DNA from: a virus
IMG/VR virus record: IMGVR_UViG_3300048908_000262
Coordinates: 1 to 55,664 of that record
Reading direction: 5' to 3' (one strand)
DNA length: 55,664 nucleotides
Shown: one piece after another, positions 1 through 7,721 of the stretch
Position numbering within the stretch: position 1 is the first letter of the stretch
Layout of the letters: the number at the start of each line of letters is the position of its first letter
Program-made: the position numbers and the translations under genes
The notes under the pieces: generated by a model
Databases searched by the model: none
What the model was told of the DNA's origin: nothing
Seen by the model: the letters and a program-made list of their open reading frames with translations, nothing else

Positions 1-1
1 G

Positions 2-490
2 TCGCCCGGCCGCATCACCAGCTGCGGCCGCATTCGCTACCGCATGCGCGGGCCGTTCCTGTACATGCAACTGCCGAGCGGCCGCTGCCTCTGCTACCCT
101 TATGCCAAAGTGATGCAGTTGCCGACGCCGTGGGGCGAGAAGAAACCAATGCTAACCTACAAGACCACGATCAACCCCAGCAACGCCAAGCGCGTGATCA
201 AGGAGGAAACCCACTCGTCGCATTGGGGCCGGATCTCGGCATATGGCGGCTTGCTCGTTGAAAATTCTGTGCAGGGGCTGGCGCGCGACGTCATGGCCGA
301 AGCGATGCTGCGGGTGAATGCCGCCGGATATCCGGTGGTGTTGACCGTGCACGACGAGGTGGTCGCCGAGGCACCGGCTACACGCAGTGCCAAGGAGTTC
401 AGGACCATCATGGAGATGGTGCCGCATTGGGCCAAAGGTTTTCCCATCGCGGCCAAGGCGTGGCAGGGCGACCGCTACAAAAAGGACTGA
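2..490 (+). CDS. DNA polymerase family A, C-terminal fragment
   Basis: This is the C-terminal end of a family A (Pol I-like) DNA polymerase, the phage replicative enzyme. The left edge of the window cuts it: the frame is open from base 2 and no start is visible. The polymerase signatures are a GGLLVENSVQGLARD stretch and, about 25 residues later, the motif C sequence LTVHDEVV, whose Asp and Glu bind the catalytic metals. The N-terminal exonuclease and palm regions are missing. The sigma-like gene follows after 3 bases, so the two are probably co-transcribed. Confidence 0.88.
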   Translation, partial: SPGRITSCGRIRYRMRGPFLYMQLPSGRCLCYPYAKVMQLPTPWGEKKPMLTYKTTINPSNAKRVIKEETHSSHWGRISAYGGLLVENSVQGLARDVMAEAMLRVNAAGYPVVLTVHDEVVAEAPATRSAKEFRTIMEMVPHWAKGFPIAAKAWQGDRYKKD

Positions 491-493
491 GCG

Positions 494-1030
494 GTGGACC
501 CGGAGCTTGCCTATCAAGAAAAAGAACGGCGAGAGAAACTAAGCATCTGGCTGTGCCGCATGCTTCCGGCGCGCGAGCATCGGGTATTGGCGCTGCATTA
601 CGGGCTGACCTGTCCAGCACATTCATTTGATGAGATTGGCAAGATGTATGGTGTTGGCCGCGAGCGCATCCGCCAGATCGAAGGCAAAGCGATTCGCAGG
701 TTGCATCATCCTCGTCGCCGGAGAAAGCTGGCAGGCATCGCGCCGTTCGATGTCGAGAAATACTATCCTGAGAATCCCAGGTTTTATGTTCCTGAATGGA
801 AGAAAGTAAGAACGCCGCGTCAGCGGAAGCCCAAGCCGGTGCCTGAGACCCTGGCAGTGCCATCATTGCCATCAGTGCAATCACCTCTGCCTGTCGTCGA
901 GCGCACGCCTACACCGGCGATGCGGCCGGTGCGCGGGCCGATGCCGCCGCGACCGATGCTGCCGCACTGCGATGCCGTGGCGCTGCAACAAATGAATCGC
1001 ATGCACTACTGGAGGACATTGAAACTGTGA
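494..1030 (+). CDS. Sigma-70 region 4-like DNA-binding protein
   Basis: This 178-residue protein starts at a GTG three bases after the polymerase stop. Residues ~25-75 match sigma-70 region 4, with LPAREHRVLALHYGL followed by SFDEIGKMYGVGRERIRQIE, the recognition helix-turn-helix that reads -35 elements and contacts the RNA polymerase beta flap. No region 2 or 3 is present. The rest is basic and then Pro-rich (residues ~105-155), probably disordered. It is not a complete sigma factor. It may redirect or block host RNA polymerase, or it may be a simple HTH protein that kept the fold; the phage role is inferred. Confidence 0.7.
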   Translation: MDPELAYQEKERREKLSIWLCRMLPAREHRVLALHYGLTCPAHSFDEIGKMYGVGRERIRQIEGKAIRRLHHPRRRRKLAGIAPFDVEKYYPENPRFYVPEWKKVRTPRQRKPKPVPETLAVPSLPSVQSPLPVVERTPTPAMRPVRGPMPPRPMLPHCDAVALQQMNRMHYWRTLKL

Positions 1031-1224
1031 CCGAAGCTGAGAATATCGCCGAATCGATTCGCAAGGTGGCGCTGCGCATGAACGCTAGCGATATGGGAGA
1101 AAGCCGGTATCGTGCGGTCGCCGACGTGTTGGAGATGGTAGCCAATCAGATTATCAATGACGAGGTCGAGCGCCGTGAAGCTGGACGAGGAGTTCAAGTT
1201 CAGGAAGAGACACCCTTCTCCTGA
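1027..1224 (+). CDS. Hypothetical protein
   Basis: This 65-residue acidic, mostly helical protein has a GTG start that overlaps the upstream stop in a GTGA arrangement, which indicates translational coupling. It has no recognisable domain, membrane segment or cysteine motif. Its last 50 bases overlap the nuclease gene in another frame. Its position between a sigma-like gene and a nuclease suggests an early function, but nothing in the sequence defines it. Confidence 0.6.
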   Translation: MTEAENIAESIRKVALRMNASDMGESRYRAVADVLEMVANQIINDEVERREAGRGVQVQEETPFS

Positions 1225-1606
1225 CGCTGGGCTGCGCCCGCTGCTGCGCAAGCATCTGCCGCGATTCCACTGGACCACCATCGAGACCGGTGCTGCCACC
1301 ATGGGCGTGCCCGATAGCAACTATTGTCTCGACGGCGTCGAGGGCTGGGTGGAGTGCAAGCAGTGTGAGCACTGGCGGGTCGAGCTGCGCCCGGCCCAGG
1401 TCGGCTGGATCGAGCAGCACACCGCCGCCGGGGGCCGGGTCTTCATCGCGGTGCGCCGGGCCAAGGACGAGCTGTGGCTGTTCGCAGGCTGCATCGTCAA
1501 GCGGTTGACCGCCGAGCGCCTCGATCAGGTGACCTGCCTCAACCATTGGGCTGGCGGCCCCAGCCGCTGGGATTGGAGCCAAGTCCAGCATCTGCTGCTG
1601 TCGTAA
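1175..1606 (+). CDS. VRR-NUC-like PD-(D/E)XK endonuclease
   Basis: This 143-residue protein resembles the phage VRR-NUC and resolvase-like nucleases. The core reads GVPDSNYCLDGVEGWVECKQ: the PD and the E-x-K lie on adjacent strands and form the metal-binding PD-(D/E)XK site, with an upstream acidic residue in TTIETG. Members cut branched DNA or process replication and packaging intermediates. The GTG at 1175 is preferred because GAGG lies 9 bases upstream; an in-frame ATG at 1157 has no ribosome-binding site. The exact substrate is unknown. Confidence 0.7.
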   Translation: MKLDEEFKFRKRHPSPDAGLRPLLRKHLPRFHWTTIETGAATMGVPDSNYCLDGVEGWVECKQCEHWRVELRPAQVGWIEQHTAAGGRVFIAVRRAKDELWLFAGCIVKRLTAERLDQVTCLNHWAGGPSRWDWSQVQHLLLS

Positions 1607-1646
1607 CCTGCTGGATTCGTTGATCTAAAATTCTTCAAAATAGTTG

Positions 1647-1675
1647 TTGACAATAATAGACTATATGTCTATTTA
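1647..1675 (+). promoter_or_regulatory. Operator-promoter a (GACANNNTGTC family)
   Basis: The sequence shows TTGACA (1647-1652), a 17-bp spacer and TATTTA (1670-1675). The spacer holds the near-palindrome TAGACTATATGTCTA (1657-1671). It lies 33 bases upstream of the gene at 1708 in an AT-rich gap and belongs to a family of eight similar sites in the window. A protein bound to the palindrome would occlude the promoter. Confidence 0.75.
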
Positions 1676-1707
1676 TCCTTTCGACGCCAACGAAAGGACC
1701 AAGTGTC

Positions 1708-2220
1708 ATGCCTGAACTCGACCGACTGTTCGACAACGACGCCGCGCTCGACGAGCCGGAGATCGCCACCGACAAGGGCCATAAATTACCCACCGAGAAC
1801 GCGCTCAAGTTCATGATCGCGGGCAAGGCCATCTTTACCATCAAGTCGCTGCGCACCGGCACTCACTTCACCTTCAAGGTGGATCGCTGCGCGGAGAAGG
1901 GCAAGGAGCACATGCACTTCGTGTCGGTGCTGACCGGCCCCGACAACACCGATTGGCGGCTGTACAAAAACTTCGCGCTGATCTTCACCGATCACGCCCA
2001 GCCCAAGCTGGTGTTCACCCGCGCGCCGAAGATCGCGCTCGATTCGCCCAGCGTGAAGGCATTCGCCTGGACCTGGGAGAAGCTGCAGTTCGGCTTCGGT
2101 CACCGCGACCTGGAGATCTGGCACGCCGGTGCCTGCGGCCGCTGCGGCAGGATGTTGACACATCCCACCAGCATCGCCTCTGGATTTGGACCAGAATGCA
2201 TTGGCAAGGTGGGGCTCTAA
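1708..2220 (+). CDS. DUF6011-type zinc-binding phage protein
   Basis: This 170-residue protein is expressed from operator-promoter a, with an AAAGGA ribosome site near 1692. The central part is an uncharacterised alpha/beta region. The last ~30 residues, CGRCGRMLTHPTSIASGFGPEC, are the small zinc-ribbon-like DUF6011 module common at the end of phage and actinobacterial proteins (two CxxC-type knuckles). A nucleic-acid role is plausible. It heads the run of small genes that follows. Confidence 0.72.
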   Translation: MPELDRLFDNDAALDEPEIATDKGHKLPTENALKFMIAGKAIFTIKSLRTGTHFTFKVDRCAEKGKEHMHFVSVLTGPDNTDWRLYKNFALIFTDHAQPKLVFTRAPKIALDSPSVKAFAWTWEKLQFGFGHRDLEIWHAGACGRCGRMLTHPTSIASGFGPECIGKVGL

Positions 2221-2239
2221 GCCCCACCAGGAGGTTCAC

Positions 2240-2500
2240 ATGACCGAGCAGGGTGGCTACAAAAAGCTGAATCAGCTTACCGACTTTGAGTACATCCAGG
2301 ATGCGTTCTTCCGGGGTGAGGCTGTCGCCTCTGCCTATCAGCCCGGCGATCTATTCCTGGGGGCCTATGGCGAGCTGGAGCGCATCGACATCGCCGGTGC
2401 CGACGCTCGCGCCGCTTTCATCACCGGCTATCTGCAGGCGCTGCCACGCCCGATTGTTACCAATAACAAAGGCGAGATTCTCAGCGTCGGGAAAAAATAG
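2240..2500 (+). CDS. Hypothetical protein
   Basis: This 86-residue soluble protein has no recognised family. The ATG at 2240 is chosen because a perfect AGGAGG (2229-2234) precedes it; a longer in-frame start at 2186 would overlap the previous gene without a ribosome site. It has an acidic N-terminal half and no cysteines or membrane segments. It is probably co-transcribed with the upstream zinc-binding protein. Confidence 0.7.
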   Translation: MTEQGGYKKLNQLTDFEYIQDAFFRGEAVASAYQPGDLFLGAYGELERIDIAGADARAAFITGYLQALPRPIVTNNKGEILSVGKK

Positions 2501-2503
2501 TTC

Positions 2504-2532
2504 TTGCGTTATTCGACACCGTGTCTTATGTA
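2504..2532 (+). promoter_or_regulatory. Operator-promoter b
   Basis: The sequence shows TTGCGT (2504-2509), a 17-bp spacer and TATGTA (2527-2532). The spacer carries the perfect 11-bp palindrome GACACCGTGTC (2515-2525). The identical palindrome sits in operator-promoter g at 55405. It precedes the gene at 2558. Confidence 0.72.
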
Positions 2533-2557
2533 CGTGTTCTGGAAAGGAACCAAACCC

Positions 2558-2851
2558 ATGACCAACACTAAACCCTTCACCGACATCGAACTGATCGCTG
2601 CCATCGCCGAGCGCGCTGCGGCTTTGTATGCCAAGCACACCAAGGTCGAACCCGATGAAGTTCATGAGTTTGCCACAACAATCGCCCTGGAGGTGGATTG
2701 CGTGCATCGCAAGGTGCGGCCGTTGCGGTTGCAGCAACTGCTCGAAGCCGACGACAGCAACTTTGCCCACGACATCGGCGGCATCCGCCGACACTTGGAC
2801 TTTTTTGCCTGCAAGTTGAACGACTGCTTCGTGCCGCGCTTTGCGGCGTAA
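2558..2851 (+). CDS. Hypothetical helical protein
   Basis: This 97-residue, mostly alpha-helical protein is expressed from operator-promoter b. The start at 2558 has AAAGGA ten bases upstream; the in-frame start at 2504 lies inside the promoter and is rejected. No family is recognised. The sequence has two Cys near the end and a regular helical pattern. Having its own controlled promoter suggests an early or regulatory function. Confidence 0.68.
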   Translation: MTNTKPFTDIELIAAIAERAAALYAKHTKVEPDEVHEFATTIALEVDCVHRKVRPLRLQQLLEADDSNFAHDIGGIRRHLDFFACKLNDCFVPRFAA

Positions 2852-2867
2852 CCAAGGAACCTAGACC

Positions 2868-3179
2868 ATGAACAACCTGAAGAAACTAATCGACGATTTC
2901 GGCGTGCTGAAAGCTCAGATCGCCGAACTGGAGACCCAGGAGAAGGCCATGAAGGCCATGCTCAACGAACTAGGCCCGGGTGCCTACGAGGGCGAGCTGT
3001 TCCGGCTTACCATCTCCGATGCTGAACGCGACACTCGCGACAAGGCTTTCAAGGCCAAGATCGAGGAGTTGGTCGAGGAGCACACTTCGGTCCAGTACCG
3101 CACCGCGCACACCTCCACGAACGTCGTGCGCAGTTTCCGTTCCACTGCTCGCAACGGCAAAGTGTTGGTGGCGGCATGA
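2868..3179 (+). CDS. Hypothetical coiled-coil protein
   Basis: This 103-residue protein has an N-terminal coiled coil (residues ~1-35, with heptads around LKKLIDDFGVLKAQIAELE) followed by a charged alpha/beta part. A strong AAGGAA site lies upstream. It resembles small phage proteins that accompany single-strand annealing or replication genes, but no family could be fixed. Its stop overlaps the next start (ATGA). Confidence 0.68.
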   Translation: MNNLKKLIDDFGVLKAQIAELETQEKAMKAMLNELGPGAYEGELFRLTISDAERDTRDKAFKAKIEELVEEHTSVQYRTAHTSTNVVRSFRSTARNGKVLVAA

Positions 3180-3388
3180 AACTGATCCTTCAAATCGCCA
3201 CCGGCATTGTGCTGGCGACCGGCGTGCTGCGTGGCGCGGAATACGGCTATCACGAGTACGAGGTCGCGCGCGACAGCGCCGAGTACTTATCAACCAGCAA
3301 GTGGATCTGTGAATCCAAAGCATTAAGCGAGCAATACGATCCATACAAGCGACGTTGTGGACCCGATAACCATCCAATCAAGCCATGA
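3176..3388 (+). CDS. Small membrane or exported protein
   Basis: This 70-residue protein has one N-terminal hydrophobic segment (residues ~3-20), either a signal peptide or a single anchor, followed by a hydrophilic part with two cysteines. It is coupled to the upstream gene by an ATGA overlap. The family is not recognised, and the export fate is inferred only from hydropathy. Confidence 0.6.
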   Translation: MKLILQIATGIVLATGVLRGAEYGYHEYEVARDSAEYLSTSKWICESKALSEQYDPYKRRCGPDNHPIKP

Positions 3389-3401
3389 GGGAAATTTGAA
3401 C

Positions 3402-3599
3402 ATGGACTTTCAGTTGGTTGACGAGGACACTGTGCTGATCATTCGTGACAGCAACATCCTTGTTGGGTCAATCAAGCGCGTCAGAGATATCTGGCGGGTC
3501 GAGATGCCACGTCTGGATGGCAGCGACGTGTTGCATGAAGCGCCATCCTTGGCTGCTGCCAAGCTGTTCGTTAGGTCAATAACCGAGAGCACCACATGA
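3402..3599 (+). CDS. Hypothetical protein
   Basis: This 65-residue protein has alternating strands and one helix. The ATG at 3402 follows a GAGGGAA ribosome site; the longer GTG form starting at 3357 overlaps the preceding gene and is less likely. Its stop overlaps the next start. No function is suggested by the sequence. Confidence 0.6.
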   Translation: MDFQLVDEDTVLIIRDSNILVGSIKRVRDIWRVEMPRLDGSDVLHEAPSLAAAKLFVRSITESTT

Positions 3600-3820
3600 C
3601 CGACAAACCGCGCTACTGGATGGGGGATGTCCCCACCCACGACGACTTCGGCGTGCCGATCTTCGATGAGTTCGTGGACGGCAAGCTGCATGGCCACACC
3701 GCTTGGGCCACCATGTCGATGGTTAGTTGGCGCATCTACGGCATCGGCGTTCTCGGCACCGGCGCAGGGCAACATTACAAGCAGCAACCCGACGGCCGCT
3801 GGCTAAAGATAGGAGGTTGA
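3596..3820 (+). CDS. Hypothetical protein
   Basis: This 74-residue soluble protein starts in an ATGA overlap with the previous gene. It is rich in Trp, Tyr and Gly, with no known motif. The AGGAGG at its 3' end serves as the ribosome site for the next gene at 3822, which supports the local gene order. Confidence 0.6.
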   Translation: MTDKPRYWMGDVPTHDDFGVPIFDEFVDGKLHGHTAWATMSMVSWRIYGIGVLGTGAGQHYKQQPDGRWLKIGG

Positions 3821-3821
3821 G

Positions 3822-4043
3822 GTGGGACTTAAACTAAACGAGTTTCGTCTCAAAACTTATGCTGAACGCACAGTGCTTAGCACGGCGTTGCAACTGTATC
3901 AGGCTCGCTACGCCCCCCATGGTAGTGAAAGGACAACGCTGAAAACGTTGCTGCAACGCCTGTCCCGCACCGAATGCCAACCGGGCGGCTGCCCGTACTG
4001 CAACGCCGACCGGGCTCGTGAACAAAACGCGAGGGTCGATTGA
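3822..4043 (+). CDS. Hypothetical protein with C-terminal Cys pair
   Basis: This 73-residue basic protein has a GTG start six bases after AGGAGG. The C-terminal half carries three cysteines, the last two as CPYC, which may form a small metal-binding or redox site. The family is not known. One base separates its stop from the next start. Confidence 0.6.
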   Translation: MGLKLNEFRLKTYAERTVLSTALQLYQARYAPHGSERTTLKTLLQRLSRTECQPGGCPYCNADRAREQNARVD

Positions 4044-4044
4044 C

Positions 4045-4248
4045 ATGGTTGATTTGTTACGACGAACCACGAACTTGATCTGCGTTCGTTGCGGTGTCCC
4101 TGCCAAGAATTGGCAGGGCGGCTGGAAACACTGCAATAGCTGGAAGAGCAAAACCCCCTCGTGCGGGGAAGAGCCGGTGGTGGTCACCATTGCCGAGTGG
4201 GAAGCCCATCCCGATTTCGAATACTGGCGCAGGAAGTTAGAGCTATGA
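4045..4248 (+). CDS. Small Cys-containing protein
   Basis: This 67-residue protein has CVRC early and two more cysteines about 20 and 30 residues later, a pattern compatible with a zinc ribbon. The ATG at 4045 comes directly after the upstream stop; a GTG start at 4018 inside the previous gene is possible. It is coupled to the next gene by an ATGA overlap. Confidence 0.6.
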   Translation: MVDLLRRTTNLICVRCGVPAKNWQGGWKHCNSWKSKTPSCGEEPVVVTIAEWEAHPDFEYWRRKLEL

Positions 4249-4532
4249 GCCGACGAATCAAACACGACTACGCGATGCCGACTGTGCACCTCAACGGTAC
4301 CAGCCGGGATGAACTGCTGTCGCAGTACACCTGCGCGCACCGGCGGCTGCGCGAAGCCTACGAAACCATGTGCCTCGCCGCCCCGCACGGTCGCGATTAT
4401 TACACCCAAGGCCACGGCGCTTACAGTTGCGCTGCGGCCGACCATACCAAGCGGCTGCGCAAGATTACCCAGGTCACCAACGAGATCGAGGCGATCATCC
4501 AACACCTTCTTGAACAGGAGCCACGACGATGA
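4245..4532 (+). CDS. Hypothetical helical protein
   Basis: This 95-residue, mainly alpha-helical protein is enriched in His, Arg and Tyr and has no known domain. The ATG overlaps the upstream stop (ATGA), and its own stop overlaps the next start in the same way, so the row 4045-6435 is probably one translationally coupled unit. Confidence 0.6.
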   Translation: MSRRIKHDYAMPTVHLNGTSRDELLSQYTCAHRRLREAYETMCLAAPHGRDYYTQGHGAYSCAAADHTKRLRKITQVTNEIEAIIQHLLEQEPRR

Positions 4533-5323
4533 ACCGCTTTGCACGCCGACGTCAGAAGTCCATCGACCGCAAGATCGACAGCCTGCCGCCAGCCGCCCGC
4601 GAGCTGGCGATCTCCACCGGCATGGAGATGTTCGACGCTTCGGCCCAGAAGGAATGGGAACGCATGAAGGCCCGTGCCAACGCCTTTGTCGATCAGCGTT
4701 TCGATGAAATCTACAAGGCGGCTTATGAAGATGCCCAGAAGTACGTGTGGGAACACATGCCAACCGATTTGAAGAAACAATCGGAGGCGGTCGAGAAGGA
4801 GGCCCAACGTTGGCGACGTGCCTATCTCGGCGTCTATGTCGATGCCATCCACAAAGGCGTCGAGTTAACAACCATGCCTGACTACAAGATGACCGCCGAC
4901 GAAGCTTTGCTGAGCGCACGGCTGGATTTCCACGGGGCGATCACCATCCTCGACAACCGGGTGACCAAGGAGGCCAAACGGTTCGAGCACGGCGAGGAGC
5001 TGTATCTGGCAATGCTCTGGCTGGCCAGCACCTACCGCGATGCCAAGCTGGGCACCGAACGCTGCGCCGATCTCGACGCCAGTTGCCGTGGCCATTGCGG
5101 TTTCTCCTATGCGCCGCATCAGTCAGAAGTAACAATGGGGTTTTATAAATCTGACTACGAAGTGAAATATCGCGGCGAGACCGTGCTGCTGCGTGAGCAT
5201 CTAGCCTACGGCGGCAACCGTGACGCCCGTCACACTATTCGCATTGCGTTCTTCTTTGACGAAGTCAAGAAGCAGGTCGTGATCGGCTACATCGGCCAGC
5301 ACCAGCAGACGAGGCTGTCATGA
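4529..5323 (+). CDS. Hypothetical two-part protein
   Basis: This 264-residue protein begins with a highly charged helical region (residues ~1-110). A second helical segment and a compact C-terminal alpha/beta part follow (residues ~205-260, with RGETVLLREHLAYGG and RHTIRIAFFF). Three cysteines cluster at residues ~178-191. The two halves look like separate domains, but neither is assigned. It is coupled to both neighbours. Confidence 0.6.
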   Translation: MNRFARRRQKSIDRKIDSLPPAARELAISTGMEMFDASAQKEWERMKARANAFVDQRFDEIYKAAYEDAQKYVWEHMPTDLKKQSEAVEKEAQRWRRAYLGVYVDAIHKGVELTTMPDYKMTADEALLSARLDFHGAITILDNRVTKEAKRFEHGEELYLAMLWLASTYRDAKLGTERCADLDASCRGHCGFSYAPHQSEVTMGFYKSDYEVKYRGETVLLREHLAYGGNRDARHTIRIAFFFDEVKKQVVIGYIGQHQQTRLS

Positions 5324-6435
5324 CGCAGGCACCCAACCTGATCGGCATGCTGTACCGCGAGACGTTTCGCAACGACACCAAAACCGCTTGGATCGACAAT
5401 CTCACGCTCCGACAAAAATTCATGAAAGCGAAACGTTTTATCCTCGACGAATCGATGTCGGAATTTCTCGGCGAGTTGGCGACCCGCGCTTTCGTGTTCA
5501 AGAACATGGTGCCAGAGCAGCAGCCGCTGCTGCCTGCCCCGGCTACGGCTGCACAGCAGCAACTGCGGCTCAAGCGGCTGGAGGCGCTGCGGGTCAGCGC
5601 ATGTGCGCCGCACGAGATCACCTGGATCGAATACGATCTGCGCCGCGCCATGAGCCGCAGCAATGAATTGCTGGGCCGCTACACACCGCCGGAGCAGATG
5701 CCAAAGACCGAAGGCTGGCTGATCGAGCAGCGCGGCAATGCTCTGTGTATGAGCGTGTTCACTCACAGCCCGGAGCCAGATGCACGTGGGTTTCAAATCT
5801 GGACTTTCCCGGTGATGTACTGCTGGACCATTAACGACGAAGTGCCGCCGTGGCGTTCGCTGGTCAGCAACAGCGGTGCCTCTGCCACCGGGATCTATAA
5901 CTACGACGACAGTCACATCAGCATCACCAATTCACCGTGGGTGCCGACACAGGTGTTTCGCGAGGAGAACAAGGAAACCATCATCAACCTAATCAAGGAG
6001 TGGGTTGGCGTGATGCGCCGAGCTTGGGCCTTCCTCGCCTGCATCGATGACATCCCGGTGCGCACCACGCCGGTGCTCACCACCGGCAGTTTCCTGGGCA
6101 AGGGGCGCGTTCGCAGCTACCTCGACTACCACACCATCACCATCAACGTGCCGCGCAAGTCGCAGCCTGCGCTGGCGGCGCGAACCTTAGGCTCGATGGT
6201 GAAGCGCGCTGGCGGTCCCGTACGGGCTCACTGGCGGCGGGATTGGCGCAACCCTGTCTCACCTACCTGCCCGGCGTTTCTCGCCACCGGCGTCCATCTG
6301 TGGACCCAGGAGCAGGCTTGTAGTGAATGCGGAGGCAGGCGCATCCTGGTGCACGAGCATGTGCGGGGCGACACCGGCGTCGGCTTCAACATCACCGACT
6401 ACGTTGTCAAACATGTTGACAATGCCCAGCCCTGA
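5320..6435 (+). CDS. Conserved-type phage hypothetical protein
   Basis: This 371-residue soluble protein is the largest uncharacterised gene of the left arm. The C-terminal third is basic (KRAGGPVRAHWRRDWRN) and ends with a CSECGG knuckle and HEHVRGD, suggesting nucleic-acid contact or metal binding. It has no enzyme motif. Its last codons contain the inverted repeat GTCAA-ACATG-TTGAC (6406-6420), which may serve the next gene. Confidence 0.65.
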   Translation: MTQAPNLIGMLYRETFRNDTKTAWIDNLTLRQKFMKAKRFILDESMSEFLGELATRAFVFKNMVPEQQPLLPAPATAAQQQLRLKRLEALRVSACAPHEITWIEYDLRRAMSRSNELLGRYTPPEQMPKTEGWLIEQRGNALCMSVFTHSPEPDARGFQIWTFPVMYCWTINDEVPPWRSLVSNSGASATGIYNYDDSHISITNSPWVPTQVFREENKETIINLIKEWVGVMRRAWAFLACIDDIPVRTTPVLTTGSFLGKGRVRSYLDYHTITINVPRKSQPALAARTLGSMVKRAGGPVRAHWRRDWRNPVSPTCPAFLATGVHLWTQEQACSECGGRRILVHEHVRGDTGVGFNITDYVVKHVDNAQP

Positions 6436-6475
6436 AGCGAATATGACAGATTGACAAAACCAAGGAGTACCGCGT

Positions 6476-6751
6476 ATGCCGATGCCAGTCGCGTTTGCTC
6501 AGCCTCCCGCGCCGAAGAAGTTCACCGCCCAGGAAGTTATCGAAGCGGGCAATTGGGCGACCTGCCGTCTGTGCGCAGATGCCTTCCGCCGCCGGGTCGA
6601 GACTGCACGCTACTGCAAGCACTGTGGCAACGGTTTCTGCGAAGGCTACCACGGCAGCTTCGCGTTCGGCCATGGCTGCTGCGTGGTCTGCGGCGCGGGC
6701 AAGACCTATCCCCACGCGGCGATTTACAAGAATCTGCAGGGGGATGAGTGA
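6476..6751 (+). CDS. Multi-CxxC zinc-finger-like protein
   Basis: This 91-residue protein has four cysteine knuckles in 60 residues (CRLC, CKHCGNGFC, CCVVC), spaced like two treble-clef or RING-like zinc sites. An AAGGAG ribosome site lies upstream. It may bind nucleic acid or protein. Possible -35 (TTGACA at 6416-6421) and -10-like (GAATAT) sequences precede it, but they are weak. Confidence 0.65.
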   Translation: MPMPVAFAQPPAPKKFTAQEVIEAGNWATCRLCADAFRRRVETARYCKHCGNGFCEGYHGSFAFGHGCCVVCGAGKTYPHAAIYKNLQGDE

Positions 6752-6977
6752 GAAAAGGCCCGGCGCGGGTGACAGCCGACGCCGGGCAAGAAGGAGTGTT
6801 GAAAGAGTACAAGTCTCCTCAATACCCCAATCGCTATCTTTTGGACAAGCCGAAAACAAAACAATCAACAAGAAACTCGCCTGCCAGACTTGTGTTAAAA
6901 ACCCGGAATAGCTTCTACCACGCTGGAGGAAGCTAGCATCGCGGACAATCCCGTCCGTAAATAGGAGTAACGACATA
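6752..6977 (+). promoter_or_regulatory. Hairpin-containing leader of the first exported-protein gene
   Basis: This 226-base stretch has no convincing gene; a 62-codon GTG frame at 6748-6936 lacks a ribosome site. It contains three inverted repeats: GCCCGGCG/CGCCGGGC (6758-6765 and 6780-6787), TAGCTTC/GAAGCTA around 6910-6936 (which takes in a GGAGG), and a GGAC/GTCC pair just before the true ribosome site. It could hold a terminator for the upstream unit and a structured 5' UTR. Confidence 0.4.
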
Positions 6978-7640
6978 ATGAAACGCGCATTGCTCCTGGC
7001 GTCAGCCGCTTTGCTGATGGCAGCACTTCCGGCGAAAGCCGACGTTATCATCAATGACAGTTTGTCGGGCACCGGCGACAACGTGGTGTTTCAATCCTCG
7101 TCGTCCACGCAAGTCGTCGGCACTTTCAACGGCCAGCATTCAGGCCTCGTTGACTTCAACTGCCTGGGTGGCTGCACCAACTTCGTTGGCGCGCAAAGCG
7201 GCAACGATCTCAAGATCACGGCCGACGGTCTGACCAACCTGTCGGTCCAGGTCTTCAACACTGCTGGCACGACCGTGCTGCCGACGCAGACCGATGTGTT
7301 CTCGATCACCGGCACCGGTGACGTGACCGTGGGCGTGACGGCCAACGAAGCCAACGGCACCACCAAGCTGTTCACCTTCGACCTGCTCTCCCTCTTTGGC
7401 CCACTCGGTCCTGGCCAGAATGGCTTCACGTTGACTGCGATCAACGGTGAGACCATCAACAAGTTCACGCTCCTTGATGTCGGCGGCACCATCACCGACT
7501 TCGAACACTACCGCGTCGATGTGGCCTCTCCCCTGGCGGTGCCGGGGCCGGTGGCAGGTGCGGGGCTTCCCAGCCTGATCGCGGCCGGTTTGGGATTGTG
7601 GGGTTTCCACAAACGGCGTAGGAACCGCCGCTTCGCGTAG
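6978..7640 (+). CDS. Exported protein with PEP-CTERM-like sorting tail (1)
   Basis: This 220-residue protein has an N-terminal signal peptide (residues 1-21, with the cut probably after AKA), a Thr-, Gly- and Val-rich beta-type body, and a C-terminal tripartite tail (residues 188-220). The tail has a VPGPVAGAGLPSL motif, a short hydrophobic helix and an Arg cluster. This is the layout of PEP-CTERM-type sorting signals, processed by a host exosortase or related transpeptidase and used for surface proteins. AGGAG precedes the ATG. A strong hairpin follows the gene. A phage carrying such a gene is unusual. Confidence 0.75.
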   Translation: MKRALLLASAALLMAALPAKADVIINDSLSGTGDNVVFQSSSSTQVVGTFNGQHSGLVDFNCLGGCTNFVGAQSGNDLKITADGLTNLSVQVFNTAGTTVLPTQTDVFSITGTGDVTVGVTANEANGTTKLFTFDLLSLFGPLGPGQNGFTLTAINGETINKFTLLDVGGTITDFEHYRVDVASPLAVPGPVAGAGLPSLIAAGLGLWGFHKRRRNRRFA

Positions 7641-7656
7641 GTCCAGGCTGTCCCGT

Positions 7657-7696
7657 CACGGTCATCTGTTCGGCTTCCACCTCTCAGGTGACCGTG
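7657..7696 (+). terminator. Hairpin after exported-protein gene 1
   Basis: CACGGTCATCTG (7657-7668) pairs with CAGGTGACCGTG (7685-7696), giving 12 pairs with one G-U, and a 16-base loop. It lies 17 bases after the stop. No clear U-run follows, so termination may be partial, or the stem may protect the mRNA end. Confidence 0.5.
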
Positions 7697-7721
7697 CCAG
7701 CAATGTAGTTCCAACGGCGGG

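Noticed and set aside
2504-2557. Upstream extension of the gene at 2558
   Set aside because: The extra codons overlap the -35 to -10 region of operator-promoter b and lack a ribosome site.
6748-6936. 62-codon GTG frame after the multi-CxxC gene
   Set aside because: No ribosome site, hairpin-forming DNA and non-native composition; treated as leader sequence instead.
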